DNA of 64,000 nt from Sipunculus nudus (taxonomy: Eukaryota > Annelida > Sipuncula > Golfingiida > Sipunculidae), in contig CM049322.1 in the NCBI GenBank assembly GCA_026874595.1, positions 52,171,386 to 52,235,385 of the forward strand. The letters are read 5' to 3'. Below the pieces are notes generated by a model that did no database searches, was not told the origin of the DNA, and saw nothing but the letters and a program-made list of their open reading frames with translations. Below are positions 12,478 through 25,140 of the stretch, in pieces. Numbering within the stretch: the first letter of the stretch is position 1; every line of letters begins with the position of its first letter. The position numbers and the translations under genes are program-made.

Positions 12478-13547
12478 TTATCGATTACCAAAGGTTTCCG
12501 TCAAAATTTCCTTCCATTTATTGATCATTGATCTTACTTTTAATACCTTTTTTGGTCTTTTATTTGTGGACTCCAGGCCTGCTGGTCCTGACTGAACACC
12601 AGAGGAAGTGGAGGGGACTGGGGAGGAGGTAGTGGGCGGTGATGACGGGGAAGAGGAGGAGGGGGAAGTATTAGAACGAACTGAAGCTGGGGAGGAGGCG
12701 GTGGTAGGATGAAGATGGGTTGAGGCCGGGGCGGAAGTGGAGGGGACTGGGGAGGAGGTAGTGGGCGGTGATGACGGGGAAGAGGAGGAGGGGGAAGTGC
12801 AAGAACGGACCGAGGCTGGGGAGGAGGCGGTTGATGGATGCAGACGGGCTGAGGCTGGGGCTGAGGTTGGGGTGGTGGAGGGATGGCGTGGGGCAGGCGT
12901 CACAGAGGTGCTAGGGGAGGGGCGGGGACTGTTTGAGGTCATGGAGGGAGTTTTAATGATACACCATGAGGAGAGGGAGGGTGAAGGGGTGGTGTTTGAG
13001 CCCTGGGCGGAGGGGGGAGAAGGGGGCTGTACATGGACTGATGGAACAGGGCTCCTGACAACTTCCCAAGAATCACTATGAGACCCATGAACACCCACCC
13101 TGAGGCGTTTTGCGGGGTGAGAGTCCTCAGAGTCAGTGTCAAAGACACTGCTCCTCTTCTGACCCCGCTGAGCTGAACGATATGCTTCTACAGATTCTAA
13201 AACCTCCTTAGGAAAGGTATCCTGGCGGTCACTCACTTCGACCAGGACCGCATCTAACTCACTTTGTAACTCATCATTGCGGTCTCTGGTCTGGCGCAGC
13301 TCCTCTGTTGTTGTGGCGTGGTCCTTACGGACCTCGGCCAGCTGGCTATTGGCCCGGTCCAGCTGCGACTGCAGGTCCGTGACTTTTGTGTTCAAGGACT
13401 GGACCTGGACCTGCAGTTGCTGGACCAGACCTGTGGCTGTGGCCAGCTGGCCTGTGAGCTGCGCCTGCACCTGTTGCTGGTTCTGGTGCCCCACACTCAG
13501 ACCATCACCAATCAGTTTGGCCACCACCTTGACCGACTCACTTCTTT
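12478..13547 (-). CDS. Terminal exon of an unrecognised coiled-coil, Ser/Pro/Thr-rich protein (residues 74-429)
   Basis: The exon opens after a strong acceptor (CTTTTTCTGTATTCCACAG, AG ending at 13548) with two bases completing a split codon, and runs to TAA at 12478-12480. It is distinctly GC-richer than its surroundings. Residue numbers refer to the spliced 429-residue model. About 95-178 is a Gln-rich coiled coil with heptad-like LQ/LN/VQ spacing. An acidic patch DTDSEDS is followed by AKRLR (about 219-223), a possible nuclear signal. About 237-403 is Ser/Pro/Thr-rich low complexity with a 43-residue duplication. The end is basic (KRPKKVLKVRSMINKWK). The ORF itself extends upstream of the acceptor to an ATG at 13644, but that part is hydrophobic, reads through the splice site and is judged intronic. 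No known family was recognised; a nuclear scaffold-type role is only a guess. Confidence 0.85.
12608..12865 (-). repeat. 129-bp in-frame tandem duplication within the coding exon
   Basis: The segments at 12608-12736 and 12737-12865 are adjacent and nearly identical. They encode two 43-residue blocks containing SSPASVRS, TSPSSSSPSSPPTTSSP and PVPSTS. Differences (ARLHPST versus THLHPTT, C versus N) show both blocks have stayed in frame. It is a likely length-polymorphic site. Confidence 0.92.
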
Positions 13548-14623
13548 CTGTGGAATACAGAAAAAGGAAGACCATCTGTGAAAATTTGTAGACAGGTACA
13601 TGAAGTAGAACATAACTGAGAATGTTGGTACATTTGACCATCAATTTAAATTACATGTCTACATGTTTGTTCTTATTCTGTAGAGCAATTCAAGAAACCT
13701 AGAAGCTACAAGCATTCAGAAATGCAAGGTTAAGAAAAAATGTACACAGTTAGTATAAGATCTATACTATTCCCACGCTCGTTTTTTGGCTTTTTGATAA
13801 TTAAGCTGTTGACAATTAAGCAGTTTACACATTTGTACAGTCAGATCCATTTTTTTTTATTGAACAAATTTTTATTTCAATTTTATGAAATGTGAACACT
13901 TGCAATAAAGTCCCCAGTCCACAGGCGGAAGGACTTGAGAGTGGGTATGGTTTTTTTTTTTTGGGGGGGGGGGGAGATTTGAAAATGATGGAAGTTACAT
14001 CATCTCTGTACCTCTGCATTTATTTTCTTTATTTAACATATTTTATGCAGTTGCAATAAAACTACCTTCCACATTGTGCTCAGATGGAGGGAGTAGGGGG
14101 GATATACATACATGAAATTAAAGTTCCATTCAACAGTGCTTACAGGAGTTTATTCAAAAGTTTATTCATAATTATTTACTATTTAAAATCAGGTAGATGG
14201 CAAACAAAGCAAATCACTCCTATTCCCACTGCACTGAGGCAAGAGAAAAATGAACAATTATTTGCATTGGATCCTCATTTTTTATTACATCAATTTTATT
14301 TAAAGTTTATAAATTTTTACATGTGCAGTATAACATATATACCTGAATATTGAAGTTGATTCACAATTCTTAATTGCACCATAATCTGTTCCTAATTTGG
14401 TCAGGTGACATATTATGGATACTGACATATTTTTTTTTCAGATATACAATTTTTTTTATAAAATATATCTTTTGAATTTTCAAAACAATATAGGTCCTAC
14501 ATATACCCGATAACAAAACTTGATTCAGAATTCACAATTGTAAGTTGCACCTTTATTTATCCATGATTTGGCTCATATATTATCAAATTATGCAGGCCTA
14601 CTGATGGGTTTATTTATATTTTA
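13548..14623 (+). repeat. Intron 3 start; 13760-14355 is a repeat shared with 34280-34830
   Basis: From 13793 ('ttgataattaagctgttgac') through a poly-T/poly-G block at 13951-13974 to 'ttcaacagtgctta' near 14131, the order of words matches 34283-34635, which also has a G-run at the same place. It is about 75-85% alike by eye. It represents the 5' part of the long Helitron-like element type seen at 33.6-40.5 kb. 14356-14623 is AT-rich with nothing recognised. Confidence 0.65.
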
Positions 14624-14999
14624 ACAAGGGACCCATGGGTCACAGCGCTCAGCTGAAGTTAAAAATTTTGCAAATGCAAAATATGCAAAATATTCTATTG
14701 TAATGTTTCATATATATAAGGATATAAGAAGCTAAGAGGAAAGGGGCCCTTTTATTTGGTTATAGTAAAGTTTTAAATATATGATTGCAAAATTTATATC
14801 TGACAAGACTGTCATGAAGACAAGTGGCCCATGGGCCATGACGCTCAGCTAATTTAGACTGTGTGCTCATTTTTTTTTATTAATGTTATATATTGTCTGT
14901 GAGAGTAGCCTATGGCTAAAGTTACCTTGTTAAAAAGTGGACAGAAAATAAAAATTTCAGGAATCATAGGAGACCTGCCAAGGACCGCTCTGGATTTCA

Positions 15000-17890
15000 C
15001 AATAGAGGGTTCCAAGGAAAATGGATACAATTTGTACCCTGTCTGTCTAGGTGCTCAAAATCATGTTACTGGTCCATAGCTGGCAGAATATAGGTCACCA
15101 TGATCCAATTTCAGGTTTCCAAGGAGAATTGCCAAGGATTTCCCTCAATGTCATGTTAGAAGATTCTAGGGCTAATGGATACAATTTGTGCCTTGTCTGT
15201 CTGGGTGCTCAAAACCATTTTTCAGCCCAAAGGTCACACAATATAGGTCACCATGATCTAATTTCAGGTTTCCAAGGACACTTGACTAAGACCTCGCTGA
15301 ATTTAATATTAAAAGATTCTAAGCCTAAGAGATACAATGTGTGCCCTGACTGACTGTCTGGGTACCTTTATGACTTCTTTTCCTAAAGGTCACAAAATAT
15401 AGGTCATGGTGACTTAATTTCAGTTTCCCACAGACATTGGCTAATGACATCTCAGAATATTAAATTAGAAGATTCTAAGCCTAACAGATACAATGTGTGC
15501 CCTGACTGACTGTCTGGGTACCTTTATGACTTCTTTTCCTAAAGGTCACATAATATAAGTCATGGTGACTTAATTTCAGTTTCCCACAGACATTAAATTG
15601 GCTAATGACATATCAGAATATTAAATTAGAAGATTCTAGGCCTTACAAATACAGTGTGTGCCCTGCCTGACTTTCCTTGATGCTCAAAATACATTTTTTT
15701 GGCCTGTGGGTCATAAAATGTAGGTCACCATGACCTAATTTCAGGTTTCCAAGGAGATTTGCCTAGGACCTTTCAGGATGTTGCATTAGAAGATTCTAGG
15801 CCTAACAGATATGATTTGTGCCCATCTGAGATTCAGGGTACTCAAAATTGGGTTTTTGTCTCGCAGGTCACAAAATGTAGGTCACCATGACCTAATTTCA
15901 GGTTCCCAAGGAGATTTACCTAGTGCCTCCCAGGAAATTGTGTAAGAAGATTCTAAGCCTCACAGATACAATTTGTTACCATCTGACATTCAGGGTCTCT
16001 TTTTCCTACAGGTCACAAAATATAGGTCACAGTGACCTAATTTCAGGTTTCCAAGGACATTTGCCTATGACCTCCCTACATGTCATGTTGGAGGATTCTA
16101 GCCCTAATGGATACTATTTGTGCCCAATCTGAATGACTGGGTCCTCAAAATCATGTTTTCGGCCTGTAGGTCACAAAATATAGGTCACCATGACCTTATT
16201 TCAGGTTTTCAAGTAGATCTGCCTAGGACCTCCCTAAAAGTCACATTGGAGAATTCTAGGCCTTATCCATTCAATTTGTGCCCCATCTGACTGTCTAAAT
16301 GCTAAAAATACAATTACTCTGCCCAAAGCAGATAATAATTTTATGCTCGCCACACCATCAGTGTTTTGTGTGTTGGGCGCCAATAAAAGGAAATGTTACT
16401 GGGGGGGGGGGGGTACAATACTAGTATATACACAAATATTTAAAGCCCAAGACCTGCCTGGTTGAAAAGAAGGTAATGATAACCAAAATCAGAGTTAAAA
16501 ACTGTCCTGACAAATAGTGAGAATACTTGGAGGGCGGACATCGTTATTAGTAAAGGGGCGCTGGGCGATAATCAAGGTAATTAACACTGTGTTCTGGGAA
16601 ATCTGGTACTCTTAACGTATGGAAACCCATAGCCGGCAGTGTGAGGACCTTGCTAAATAAGCAGATTCATTTGAAACAAGTAGTTTAATTTTATCTGCAG
16701 TATAACCAGTTCATGAAGACGCGGAATTAACTATAGGACAGGGTGAATATCCAATATGGCGGCACTGCTTACAAGAGGGCGGAAGTTCAAGGTAGCTGTA
16801 TTTTGAATAATGATTACAGATGACCTCACTTTGACAAGAAGGGTCACGATTAGTAAGTTTATGTTACATACATACCCATCCGTATTCTAACTGGACTAAA
16901 AACTCCATTAAATATTATATTAAGAAAGATCTGGGGCAACCATCATGCACTGCAAACCGGAAGTAAGTACCGGCAAATAGCAGTCCAGGACATTGTTTGA
17001 GAAGACATGCCTGCGCTAGGACAAAATCACTCGTCAACCAGGAGAAACGACAACCAGCAAATTCATCTGACATAAAAAAACAACAACCAGCAACGTACTA
17101 TTTGGAAGAAAAACCCACCACCACTCCCTACACCACCGACTCAAGCACTCTGTGTTCTTCTTATTAATGTTAAAATTTTAAATTTTATTGAATATTGTTT
17201 CTAAGCAGTATATTTGTCAAGGTGTAAACTGTTTACTTTTACTACTACTACTTTTACTTTTAGTATGACCTATACGATATATATGGCGTGTTGTACTCCA
17301 CCTTCTCGTCAGTGGGAAAGAAGGGATAACTGCTGAATATTTTGAATATGAAAATTTTAATGTTATTTTTAATAAACCTTGGTCAGTTTTTCCCACAATT
17401 CCATGTCTTGTGCGCTTCTTTCAGCACTTCCGAGAAAAGAGCAAGTGACTGGATGGGTATGAATGATATTATTAAGTTTTGATTAATTATTGGATAATTG
17501 TGAGCAGGTTCAGGTGTGTGCATGTTGGTGTGATTGAGCATAAATCATGTTTTTTTCGGCCCGTAGGTCATAAAGTATAGGTTACCATGACCTAATTTCA
17601 GGTTTCCAAGGAGATTTGCCTAGAAACTCCCAGGATATTGTGTTAGAAGTTTCTAGGCTCCACAAATACGAATTGTCCCCATCTGACATTCAGGGTGCTC
17701 GTATGACATCTTTTCCCTTTAGGTTGCAGAATATAGTGACCTTGTTTCACGTTTCCAAGGACATTTGCCTAGGATTTCCAAAAATGCCCGTAAGTCACAA
17801 AATATAGGTCAACATGACCTTATTTCAGGTTTCCAAGGAGATTTGCCAAGGACCTCCCTGGATGTAAAGTTAGAAGTTTCTAGATCTTAC
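15000..17890 (+). repeat. Degenerate 145-165-bp tandem modules inside the nested element
   Basis: Each module reads 'aggtcaccatgacctaattt', then 'caggtttccaaggaga', 'tagaagattctaggcc', 'acaatttgtgccc' and 'gggtgctcaaaatcatg'. Copies occur near 15100, 15245, 15400, 15555, 15720, 15880, 16023, 16180, 17580, 17735 and 17805. AGGTCACCATGACCT is itself a near-perfect dyad. The ORFs at 15051-15353, 15923-16132 and 17616-17977 are repeat translations. Confidence 0.88.
16340..17540. mobile_element. About 1.2 kb foreign segment interrupting the tandem modules
   Basis: The module order breaks after 'ctctgcccaaagcagataat' and resumes with 'ataaatcatgttttttcggc'. The inside is compositionally different: GC-richer patches with CpGs (16530-16570, 16740-16790, 16955-17040), a poly-G run at 16401-16414, and 'aataaacc' at 17380. 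An insertion such as a solo LTR is possible, but no matching ends or target duplication were found. Confidence 0.45.
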
Positions 17891-19136
17891 GGTTACAATT
17901 TATGCCCTATTAACGGACGGACAGCCAGACGGCTGGCCAGACGCTGGACACAGGGTGATCACTATTGCTCAGACTAACAGTCAGCTGAGCTAAAAAAAAA
18001 ACAGTAAAAGTTTTGAGATATACTGTGATGCATATGAAAAATTTACAGATGAACAGGCAAGTGGACAGATTGGACTAATACCTTTATTTCACTTTCAGGG
18101 GAATTGTGCATTTAAGTTTATATTAAAATCTTTTTTTATAGCATATCCTCTTTTCCATTAATAGTTTTTATCAGATTCATCTTTTTATTTAGTTTTATAA
18201 ATTTGTAATAAAATAATCTGAAAAGAAAATTAAAATATCAGAATTCTAAGTTGCAATCATCATTTATCAAGAGTGTAACTCATATCGGGTTGTATTATGC
18301 ATACACATATATTTAATTATTTCTAAATCTCAAATGTTTGAACTCAATTTAAAAGAAAATAATGCCACAACATGGCATGTTCTGGATTATTTCTTGAATC
18401 GCTAATAAAAAGTTTTGGACATCGGAATTTTCAGTCAATGCTGAACTATAATGATGTACATTCACGGAAATAAAAGATTCAGTAAAGTTGATAGAAATTG
18501 AAACATCTTTTCAGATGAAGTATACACACTGTTGGTTGGATGAGGGACATACAATATCATTGTGCAAAATACATACTCCCAGCTATAATTTATAACTGGA
18601 ATTAAAAGTCAGTTTCACACCTCTTGAAATTTTTACTCTTCTGAATTAAGGAATTACTTATCTGATGAACATCCACACTTTCATAGCAATACACAACTTT
18701 GTATAGACACAATTAAATGTGCACTTTAATCATAGTAACCCTATGTATGGGTACAATACAATTATTGTAACCCTTGTACAATACAAAATCTAAACTGTAG
18801 CATAGGCTAGAATGAGAATGAATCAAATACAGAAAATTATAACATTCATCTAGTTTATGCACCATCTGGGGAGGTGGGGAGGAGTGCAGGGCAGAGGGGA
18901 AGCCTGCTAGTAGTGGCCAAGCTGAGCCAAGGCAAGCTGCCTGGAGTGGCACTACAAAACACAAGTGAAGGCTGTACTACTAGGTGGGCTAGATGTAAAC
19001 AACACTTGACATGGTGTATGAAAAATTGAATAACAGCTACTCTTTTCAATCAATTCCTTTGAAATTTCAAATTTTTAAAGATTAAATCCTTTTGTATATG
19101 TTCTGTGAAAATTAAAACAACAGTGCTTACAGGGAA

Positions 19137-20032
19137 CAAGTGACCCATGGGTCATGACGCTCAGCTGACTAACATGTTGATAATATGTCCTTGCACAGAC
19201 AACTAATTAAGATAAGTGGCATCATTGTTCATGCATATTAGCTTAAGTTCATCAAGACCCATAAGCACAACAAATTTGATAACAATCAAACCAACCTTTC
19301 ATGAGGAATCTGGCAATTAGTGTGTATTTTGCATTATTTCAAACATACCCCAAAACTCTGAGAATATAGATCACAGTGACCCAATTTCAGGTTCCTTGGG
19401 AGAACTTTTGAGGAAGTCTCCGGATGTCAAGTTAGAAGATTCTGGGTCCTATGGTTACGATTTATGACCTACTTTGGTATCATATTTTAATTATTCTGGG
19501 GGGTACTTCAGAGCCCGATAGCTTGGACAATATGGGTGACAGAGACCTAATTTCAGGTTTCTAAGGAGACTTTTTATGGGTCTCCCAGCATGTCAGGAAA
19601 AATTATTCTAGGTCTAGCCATTACGATTTATGCCTTGTTAATAGATGACACATCTTTTATGGTCTCAAAAATAGATAAAAAAAATAGTAAAAAATCGAAA
19701 AAGTACAGGTAGTGCCACCAGTCTGCAGAAACTGATGAAACACTCCATGATCAATATCCATGCAAAGAATCATGGTGATCAATGCATTAGTTGTTCAGAT
19801 ATTTGAGCTTTTGTATCCAATTTTTCATTATTCTGGGAGTTACTTTGGAACCCCATATCTTGAAGAATATGGGTAACAGAGACTTAATTCCAGGTTCACA
19901 TGGAGTTTTTACATGGATCTCTCTGGATGTAGTGTGAGAAGATTCCAGGTCCAGTGGTAACGATTTGTGCCTTGTTAACGGCTGGACGGCCGACGGACAA
20001 AGAGCGATCGCTATGTAAGTCAGCTGAGTTAA
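19137..20032 (+). mobile_element. Nested Helitron-like element (0.9 kb)
   Basis: The head CAAGTGACCCATGGGTCATG is at 19137. The tail has GGACGGCCGACGGAC, 'agcgatcgctatgtaagtca' and GTCAGCTGAGTTAA. The intact relatives at 22400-22425 and 24785-24810 read 'cttacagggaaaaaatgtgc', while here 'cagggaa' and 'aaacgtgc' flank the insert. The interior has two ~330-bp modules of the kind amplified at 36.9-39.8 kb ('gccaccagtctgcag', 'atgatcaatatccatgcaaa'). Confidence 0.85.
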
Positions 20033-20369
20033 AAACGTGCAATTGCCAAAGTTAGACAAAATTTACGGTATTGATTTTTTATTTATGCTAATAACTTAAA
20101 AATTTTGCAAATTCAGATCTTATTTTGGGAAAATAATTGAATCTTGATTAAACAAAGTAATATCCCGGAAAAAAAGTCTCCAGCTTCAGCAAATTCTCAA
20201 GTGAGTATATATATTCCCTGAATTTTTAAAAATTTCATTATCTTTAGTTCAATAACTTTATAACAATAAGCAGTACAGACCTAATTTTTGGTATGATAAT
20301 AGAAAATGAATTGACGAATATGAATACTGAATATGATAAAAAACAGATTTATGGTTTTAATATTAGGCA

Positions 20370-22754
20370 GCCTTGAAGTGTAACAATGGCTTATTATATG
20401 GAAAACAGAGGTTTTCCTTAATATCTTTAAGGAAAGAAGTTCTAGTGACCAAATTTTTGGTATGGTAGGATAATTTGGAGACATCTAACTGTATGCAAAA
20501 TTTTGAATTTGTAGGTCCAATGGTTTCAATACATTCCCTGCTACCAGACGGCTGGACAGAAGACGGACAAAGGACCACGACTATAGCTCAGATGACTTAT
20601 AGTCAACTGAGCTAATAAAATGATTTAAATCAATTTTAATTTTGTTAAAAAATACTACATTACCACAACATGACATCTTTTGGATTACTCAAGAAGTGTT
20701 TTGTACATATGAGTGAAAACAGCTTTACAATTAAAGAAATACAGCTCACACAATAATAATTACTAGTAAGGTGGTGGTGGTTGGGGTGGGGGGGGGGAGG
20801 AGGTGACATGAGAATAACTGTACACCCTTGACAGCAGAAGTGCTGCACCAGTGTTGCATTACTAATAACTTGAAGGTTACCAAGGCAGGGCTGTAGTGAC
20901 CAGAAGTGTGCAGCCTGGAGATGCAAATGAATACAAATTCACTATGGAGTCTCTGAAAACTCTGGTGCCACAAAAACTGCAATTTCAAATATGAGTTACA
21001 AGACCAATTTTGCACAAAATTTAGTGATCCTAGCTCCTATTCTTTATGAGATTGTTATGTTAGTATACTTACTGGGCAAATGACTAATTCAAATTCCTGT
21101 AACTAAGCCAAAATTCATCAAACCAAAACTATTTGAAACAAGGAACCAATGGGTCATGGCGCTCAGCTGAAGTTTGAAATTTTTGCAAATGCAAATATGC
21201 AAAATATTCTATTGTAATGTTTTTCATTTATATAAGCATATGAGAACCTAAGAGGAAAGGGGCCCTCCTACTTGGTTATAGTAAAGTTCTAAATATATGA
21301 TTGCAAATTAATACTCTGACAAGACTGTCATGAAGAAAAAGAGTAAAAGTGTGATGCATATGAAAAATTTACAGATGAACAGGCAAGTGGACAGAATGGA
21401 CTAATACCTTTATTTCACTTTCAAGGGAATAATGCATTTAAGTTTATATATAAGCCTATTTTTTTAAGCATATCCACTTTTTGCATTAATAGTTTTTATC
21501 TAATTCATTTTTTTTTTATTTCAAGTTTTATAAATTTGTAATAAAAAAAACTGAAAATATAAGTTAAACTATTAGAATTCTAAGTTGCTATCATTATATA
21601 TCCAGAGTGTAGCTCATATTGGGTCATATTATGCATACACATAAATTTTATTATTTTTAAATCACAAATGTTTAAACTGAAATTAAAAGAAAATAATGCC
21701 ACAACATGGCTTCTACAAGATTATTCCTTGAATCACTATTTAAAAGTTTTGCACATTAGAGTTTTCAGTACATGCTTAATTTTATTCACCGAAATAAAAT
21801 AAAAGATTAAGTAAATTTGATAAAATAAAAACATCTTTTCAAATAAAATATACACACTGTTGGTTGAATGAGAGACAAACAATATCATTGTGCTAATTAC
21901 TATCTCAGCTATAATTTATTACTGGAATTAATAGTCAATTTCACACCTGGTGAAGTTTTTACTCTTCTGAAGTAAGATTTTTCTTATCTGATAAACATCC
22001 ACATTTTCATAGCAATACACTACTTTGTGGTCCCAATTAAATGTGCACTCTAATCATTGTAACCTTGGTGGTTCATTTCAAAATCTAAAATGCAGCATAG
22101 CCAAGAATAAAAGAAAATATAGGAAATTATAACATTCATCTAGTTAATGCACCATCCGGGGAGGGGGGGGGTGCAGGGCAGAGTGAAAGCCTGCTAGCAG
22201 TGGCCAAGGCAAGCTGCCTGGGGTGGGTTACATAATGCAAGTGAAGGCTGTGTTACTAGGTGGGGTAGATGTAAACAACACTTGACATGGTGTATGAAAA
22301 CTTGAATAAAAGCTACTTTTTTCAATCAATTCCTTTGAAATTCCAGATTTTAAGAGATTAAATTCTTATGTATATATGCTGTAAAAATTAAATCAACAGT
22401 GCTTACAGGGAAAAAATGTGCCAAAGTTGAACAAAATTTAAGGTATTGATTTTTTATTTATGCTAATAACTTGAAAAATTTGCAAAATTTAGATCTAATT
22501 TTGGGTAAACAATTGAATCTTGATTAAATAAAATTATATTCCTGAAAAAATAAAGTCTCCAGCTTCAGCAATTCTCATGTTAGGTGAGTAAATATATTTC
22601 CTGATTTTTTAAAAATTGCATTTTTTTGGGCCCATAACTTCAAAATAATACCTAATACTGACCTAATTTGTGGTATGTTCATAGAAAATGTATGGAAGAA
22701 TACAAATACTAAATATGATCAAAAACAGATCAGTGGTTTTGATATTAGGCAGTC
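20370..22754 (+). repeat. Segmental tandem duplication, copy 1 (2.38 kb)
   Basis: It is essentially identical to the following 2.38 kb. The offset between copies is 2382-2385, and the differences noticed are mainly in G-run length (10 versus 12 near 20787/23169, 9 versus 10 near 22162/24547). It comprises the L1 tail, a 0.5-kb spacer and the L2 body. ORFs repeated at this offset are not genes. Confidence 0.95.
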
Positions 22755-22996
22755 TTGAAGTGTAACAATGGCTTATTATATGGAAAACAGAGGTTTTCCT
22801 TAATATCTTTAAGGAAAGAAGTTCTAGTGACCAAATTTTTGGTATGGTAGGATAATTTGGAGACATCTAACTGTATGCAAAATTTTGAATTTGTAGGTCC
22901 AATGGTTTCAATACATTCCCTGCTACCAGACGGCTGGACAGAAGACGGACAAAGGACCACGACTATAGCTCAGATGACTTATAGTCAACTGAGCTA
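21138..22996 (+). mobile_element. Helitron-like element L2 (1.86 kb, uninterrupted)
   Basis: The head is ACAAGGAACCAATGGGTC. The tail contains GACGGCTGGACAGAAGACGG, CTATAGCTCAGATGACTT and AGTCAACTGAGCTAA. There are no nested inserts, so it serves as the empty-site reference for L1. It lacks any ORF that could encode a mobilising enzyme. Confidence 0.88.
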
Positions 22997-25140
22997 ATAA
23001 AATGATTTAAATCAATTTTAATTTTGTTAAAAAATACTACATTACCACAACATGACATCTTTTGGATTACTCAAGAAGTGTTTTGTACATATGAGTGAAA
23101 ACAGCTTTACAATTAAAGAAATACAGCTCACACAATAATAATTACTAGTAAGGTGGTGGTGGTTGGGGTGGGGGGGGGGGGAGGAGGTGACATGAGAATA
23201 ACTGTACACCCTTGACAGCAGAAGTGCTGCACCAGTGTTGCATTACTAATAACTTGAAGGTTACCAAGGCAGGGCTGTAGTGACCAGAAGTGTGCAGCCT
23301 GGAGATGCAAATGAATACAAATTCACTATGGAGTCTCTGAAAACTCTGGTGCCACAAAAACTGCAATTTCAAATATGAGTTACAAGACCAATTTTGCACA
23401 AAATTTAGTGATCCTAGCTCCTATTCTTTATGAGATTGTTATGTTAGTATACTTACTGGGCAAATGACTAATTCAAATTCCTGTAACTAAGCCAAAATTC
23501 ATCAAACCAAAACTATTTGAAACAAGGAACCAATGGGTCATGGCGCTCAGCTGAAGTTTGAAATTTTTGCAAATGCAAATATGCAAAATATTCTATTGTA
23601 ATGTTTTTCATTTATATAAGCATATGAGAACCTAAGAGGAAAGGGGCCCTCCTACTTGGTTATAGTAAAGTTCTAAATATATGATTGCAAATTAATACTC
23701 TGACAAGACTGTCATGAAGAAAAAGAGTAAAAGTGTGATGCATATGAAAAATTTACAGATGAACAGGCAAGTGGACAGAATGGACTAATACCTTTATTTC
23801 ACTTTCAAGGGAATAATGCATTTAAGTTTATATATAAGCCTATTTTTTTAAGCATATCCACTTTTTGCATTAATAGTTTTTATCTAATTCATTTTTTTTT
23901 TATTTCAAGTTTTATAAATTTGTAATAAAAAAAACTGAAAATATAAGTTAAACTATTAGAATTCTAAGTTGCTATCATTATATATCCAGAGTGTAGCTCA
24001 TATTGGGTCATATTATGCATACACATAAATTTTATTATTTTTAAATCACAAATGTTTAAACTGAAATTAAAAGAAAATAATGCCACAACATGGCTTCTAC
24101 AAGATTATTCCTTGAATCACTATTTAAAAGTTTTGCACATTAGAGTTTTCAGTACATGCTTAATTTTATTCACCGAAATAAAATAAAAGATTAAGTAAAT
24201 TTGATAAAATAAAAACATCTTTTCAAATAAAATATACACACTGTTGGTTGAATGAGAGACAAACAATATCATTGTGCTAATTACTATCTCAGCTATAATT
24301 TATTACTGGAATTAATAGTCAATTTCACACCTGGTGAAGTTTTTACTCTTCTGAAGTAAGATTTTTCTTATCTGATAAACATCCACATTTTCATAGCAAT
24401 ACACTACTTTGTGGTCCCAATTAAATGTGCACTCTAATCATTGTAACCTTGGTGGTTCATTTCAAAATCTAAAATGCAGCATAGCCAAGAATAAAAGAAA
24501 ATATAGGAAATTATAACATTCATCTAGTTAATGCACCATCCGGGGAGGGGGGGGGGTGCAGGGCAGAGTGAAAGCCTGCTAGCAGTGGCCAAGGCAAGCT
24601 GCCTGGGGTGGGTTACATAATGCAAGTGAAGGCTGTGTTACTAGGTGGGGTAGATGTAAACAACACTTGACATGGTGTATGAAAACTTGAATAAAAGCTA
24701 CTTTTTTCAATCAATTCCTTTGAAATTCCAGATTTTAAGAGATTAAATTCTTATGTATATATGCTGTAAAAATTAAATCAACAGTGCTTACAGGGAAAAA
24801 ATGTGCCAAAGTTGAACAAAATTTAAGGTATTGATTTTTTATTTATGCTAATAACTTGAAAAATTTGCAAAATTTAGATCTAATTTTGGGTAAACAATTG
24901 AATCTTGATTAAATAAAATTATATTCCTGAAAAAATAAAGTCTCCAGCTTCAGCAATTCTCATGTTAGGTGAGTAAATATATTTCCTGATTTTTTAAAAA
25001 TTGCATTTTTTTGGGCCCATAACTTCAAAATAATACCTAATACTGACCTAATTTGTGGTATGTTCATAGAAAATGTATGGAAGAATACAAATACTAAATA
25101 TGATCAAAAACAGATCAGTGGTTTTGATATTAGGCAGTCT
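22755..25140 (+). repeat. Segmental tandem duplication, copy 2 (2.38 kb)
   Basis: This is the second copy of the preceding unit. Identity ends at about 25145 in the word 'cttgaagtgtaacaatggct', exactly the word at which copy 1 begins (20373). After that point the tail is a diverged version. This is the pattern left by unequal crossing-over between two neighbouring mobile-element copies. Confidence 0.95.

Larger units (their letters stand above)
14821..17994 (+). mobile_element. Nested Helitron-like element (3.2 kb) carrying a 145-165-bp tandem array
   Basis: The head CAAGTGGCCCATGGGCCATG is at 14821. The tail at about 17915-17994 has GGACGGACAGCC microsatellite, GGTGATCACTATTGCTCAGA and GTCAGCTGAGCTAA. 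The uninterrupted relatives read 'actgtcatgaagaaaaagag' across this point (21317-21336). Here the sequence is interrupted after 'actgtcatgaaga' and resumes with an A-run and 'cagtaaaag'. So the ends are defined and no target duplication is evident. Confidence 0.85.
14624..20614 (+). mobile_element. Helitron-like element L1, interrupted by two nested insertions
   Basis: The head is ACAAGGGACCCATGGGTC at 14624 and the tail hairpin ends AACTGAGCTAA near 20612. The three pieces (14624-14820, 17995-19136, 20033-20614) line up with the uninterrupted copies at 21138-22996 and 23522-25381. Net length without the nested inserts is about 1.9 kb, the same as those copies. It has no transposase or helicase ORF. 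It lies antisense inside intron 3. Confidence 0.85.

Noticed and set aside
12737-13581. Plus-strand ORFs (12737-13081, 13277-13591, 13318-13581) opposite the coding exon
   Set aside because: They are antisense shadows of the GC-rich coiled-coil/Ser-Pro exon. Their Gly/Glu-rich or Trp/Ser-rich composition is what the reverse strand of that exon gives.
20281-23399. Minus-strand ORFs repeated at 20281/22663, 20363/22745 and 20746/23145
   Set aside because: They occur because the 2.38-kb segment is duplicated, and related forms appear at 46474 and 47187 in other copies of the same non-coding element. No conserved domain or start context was seen.
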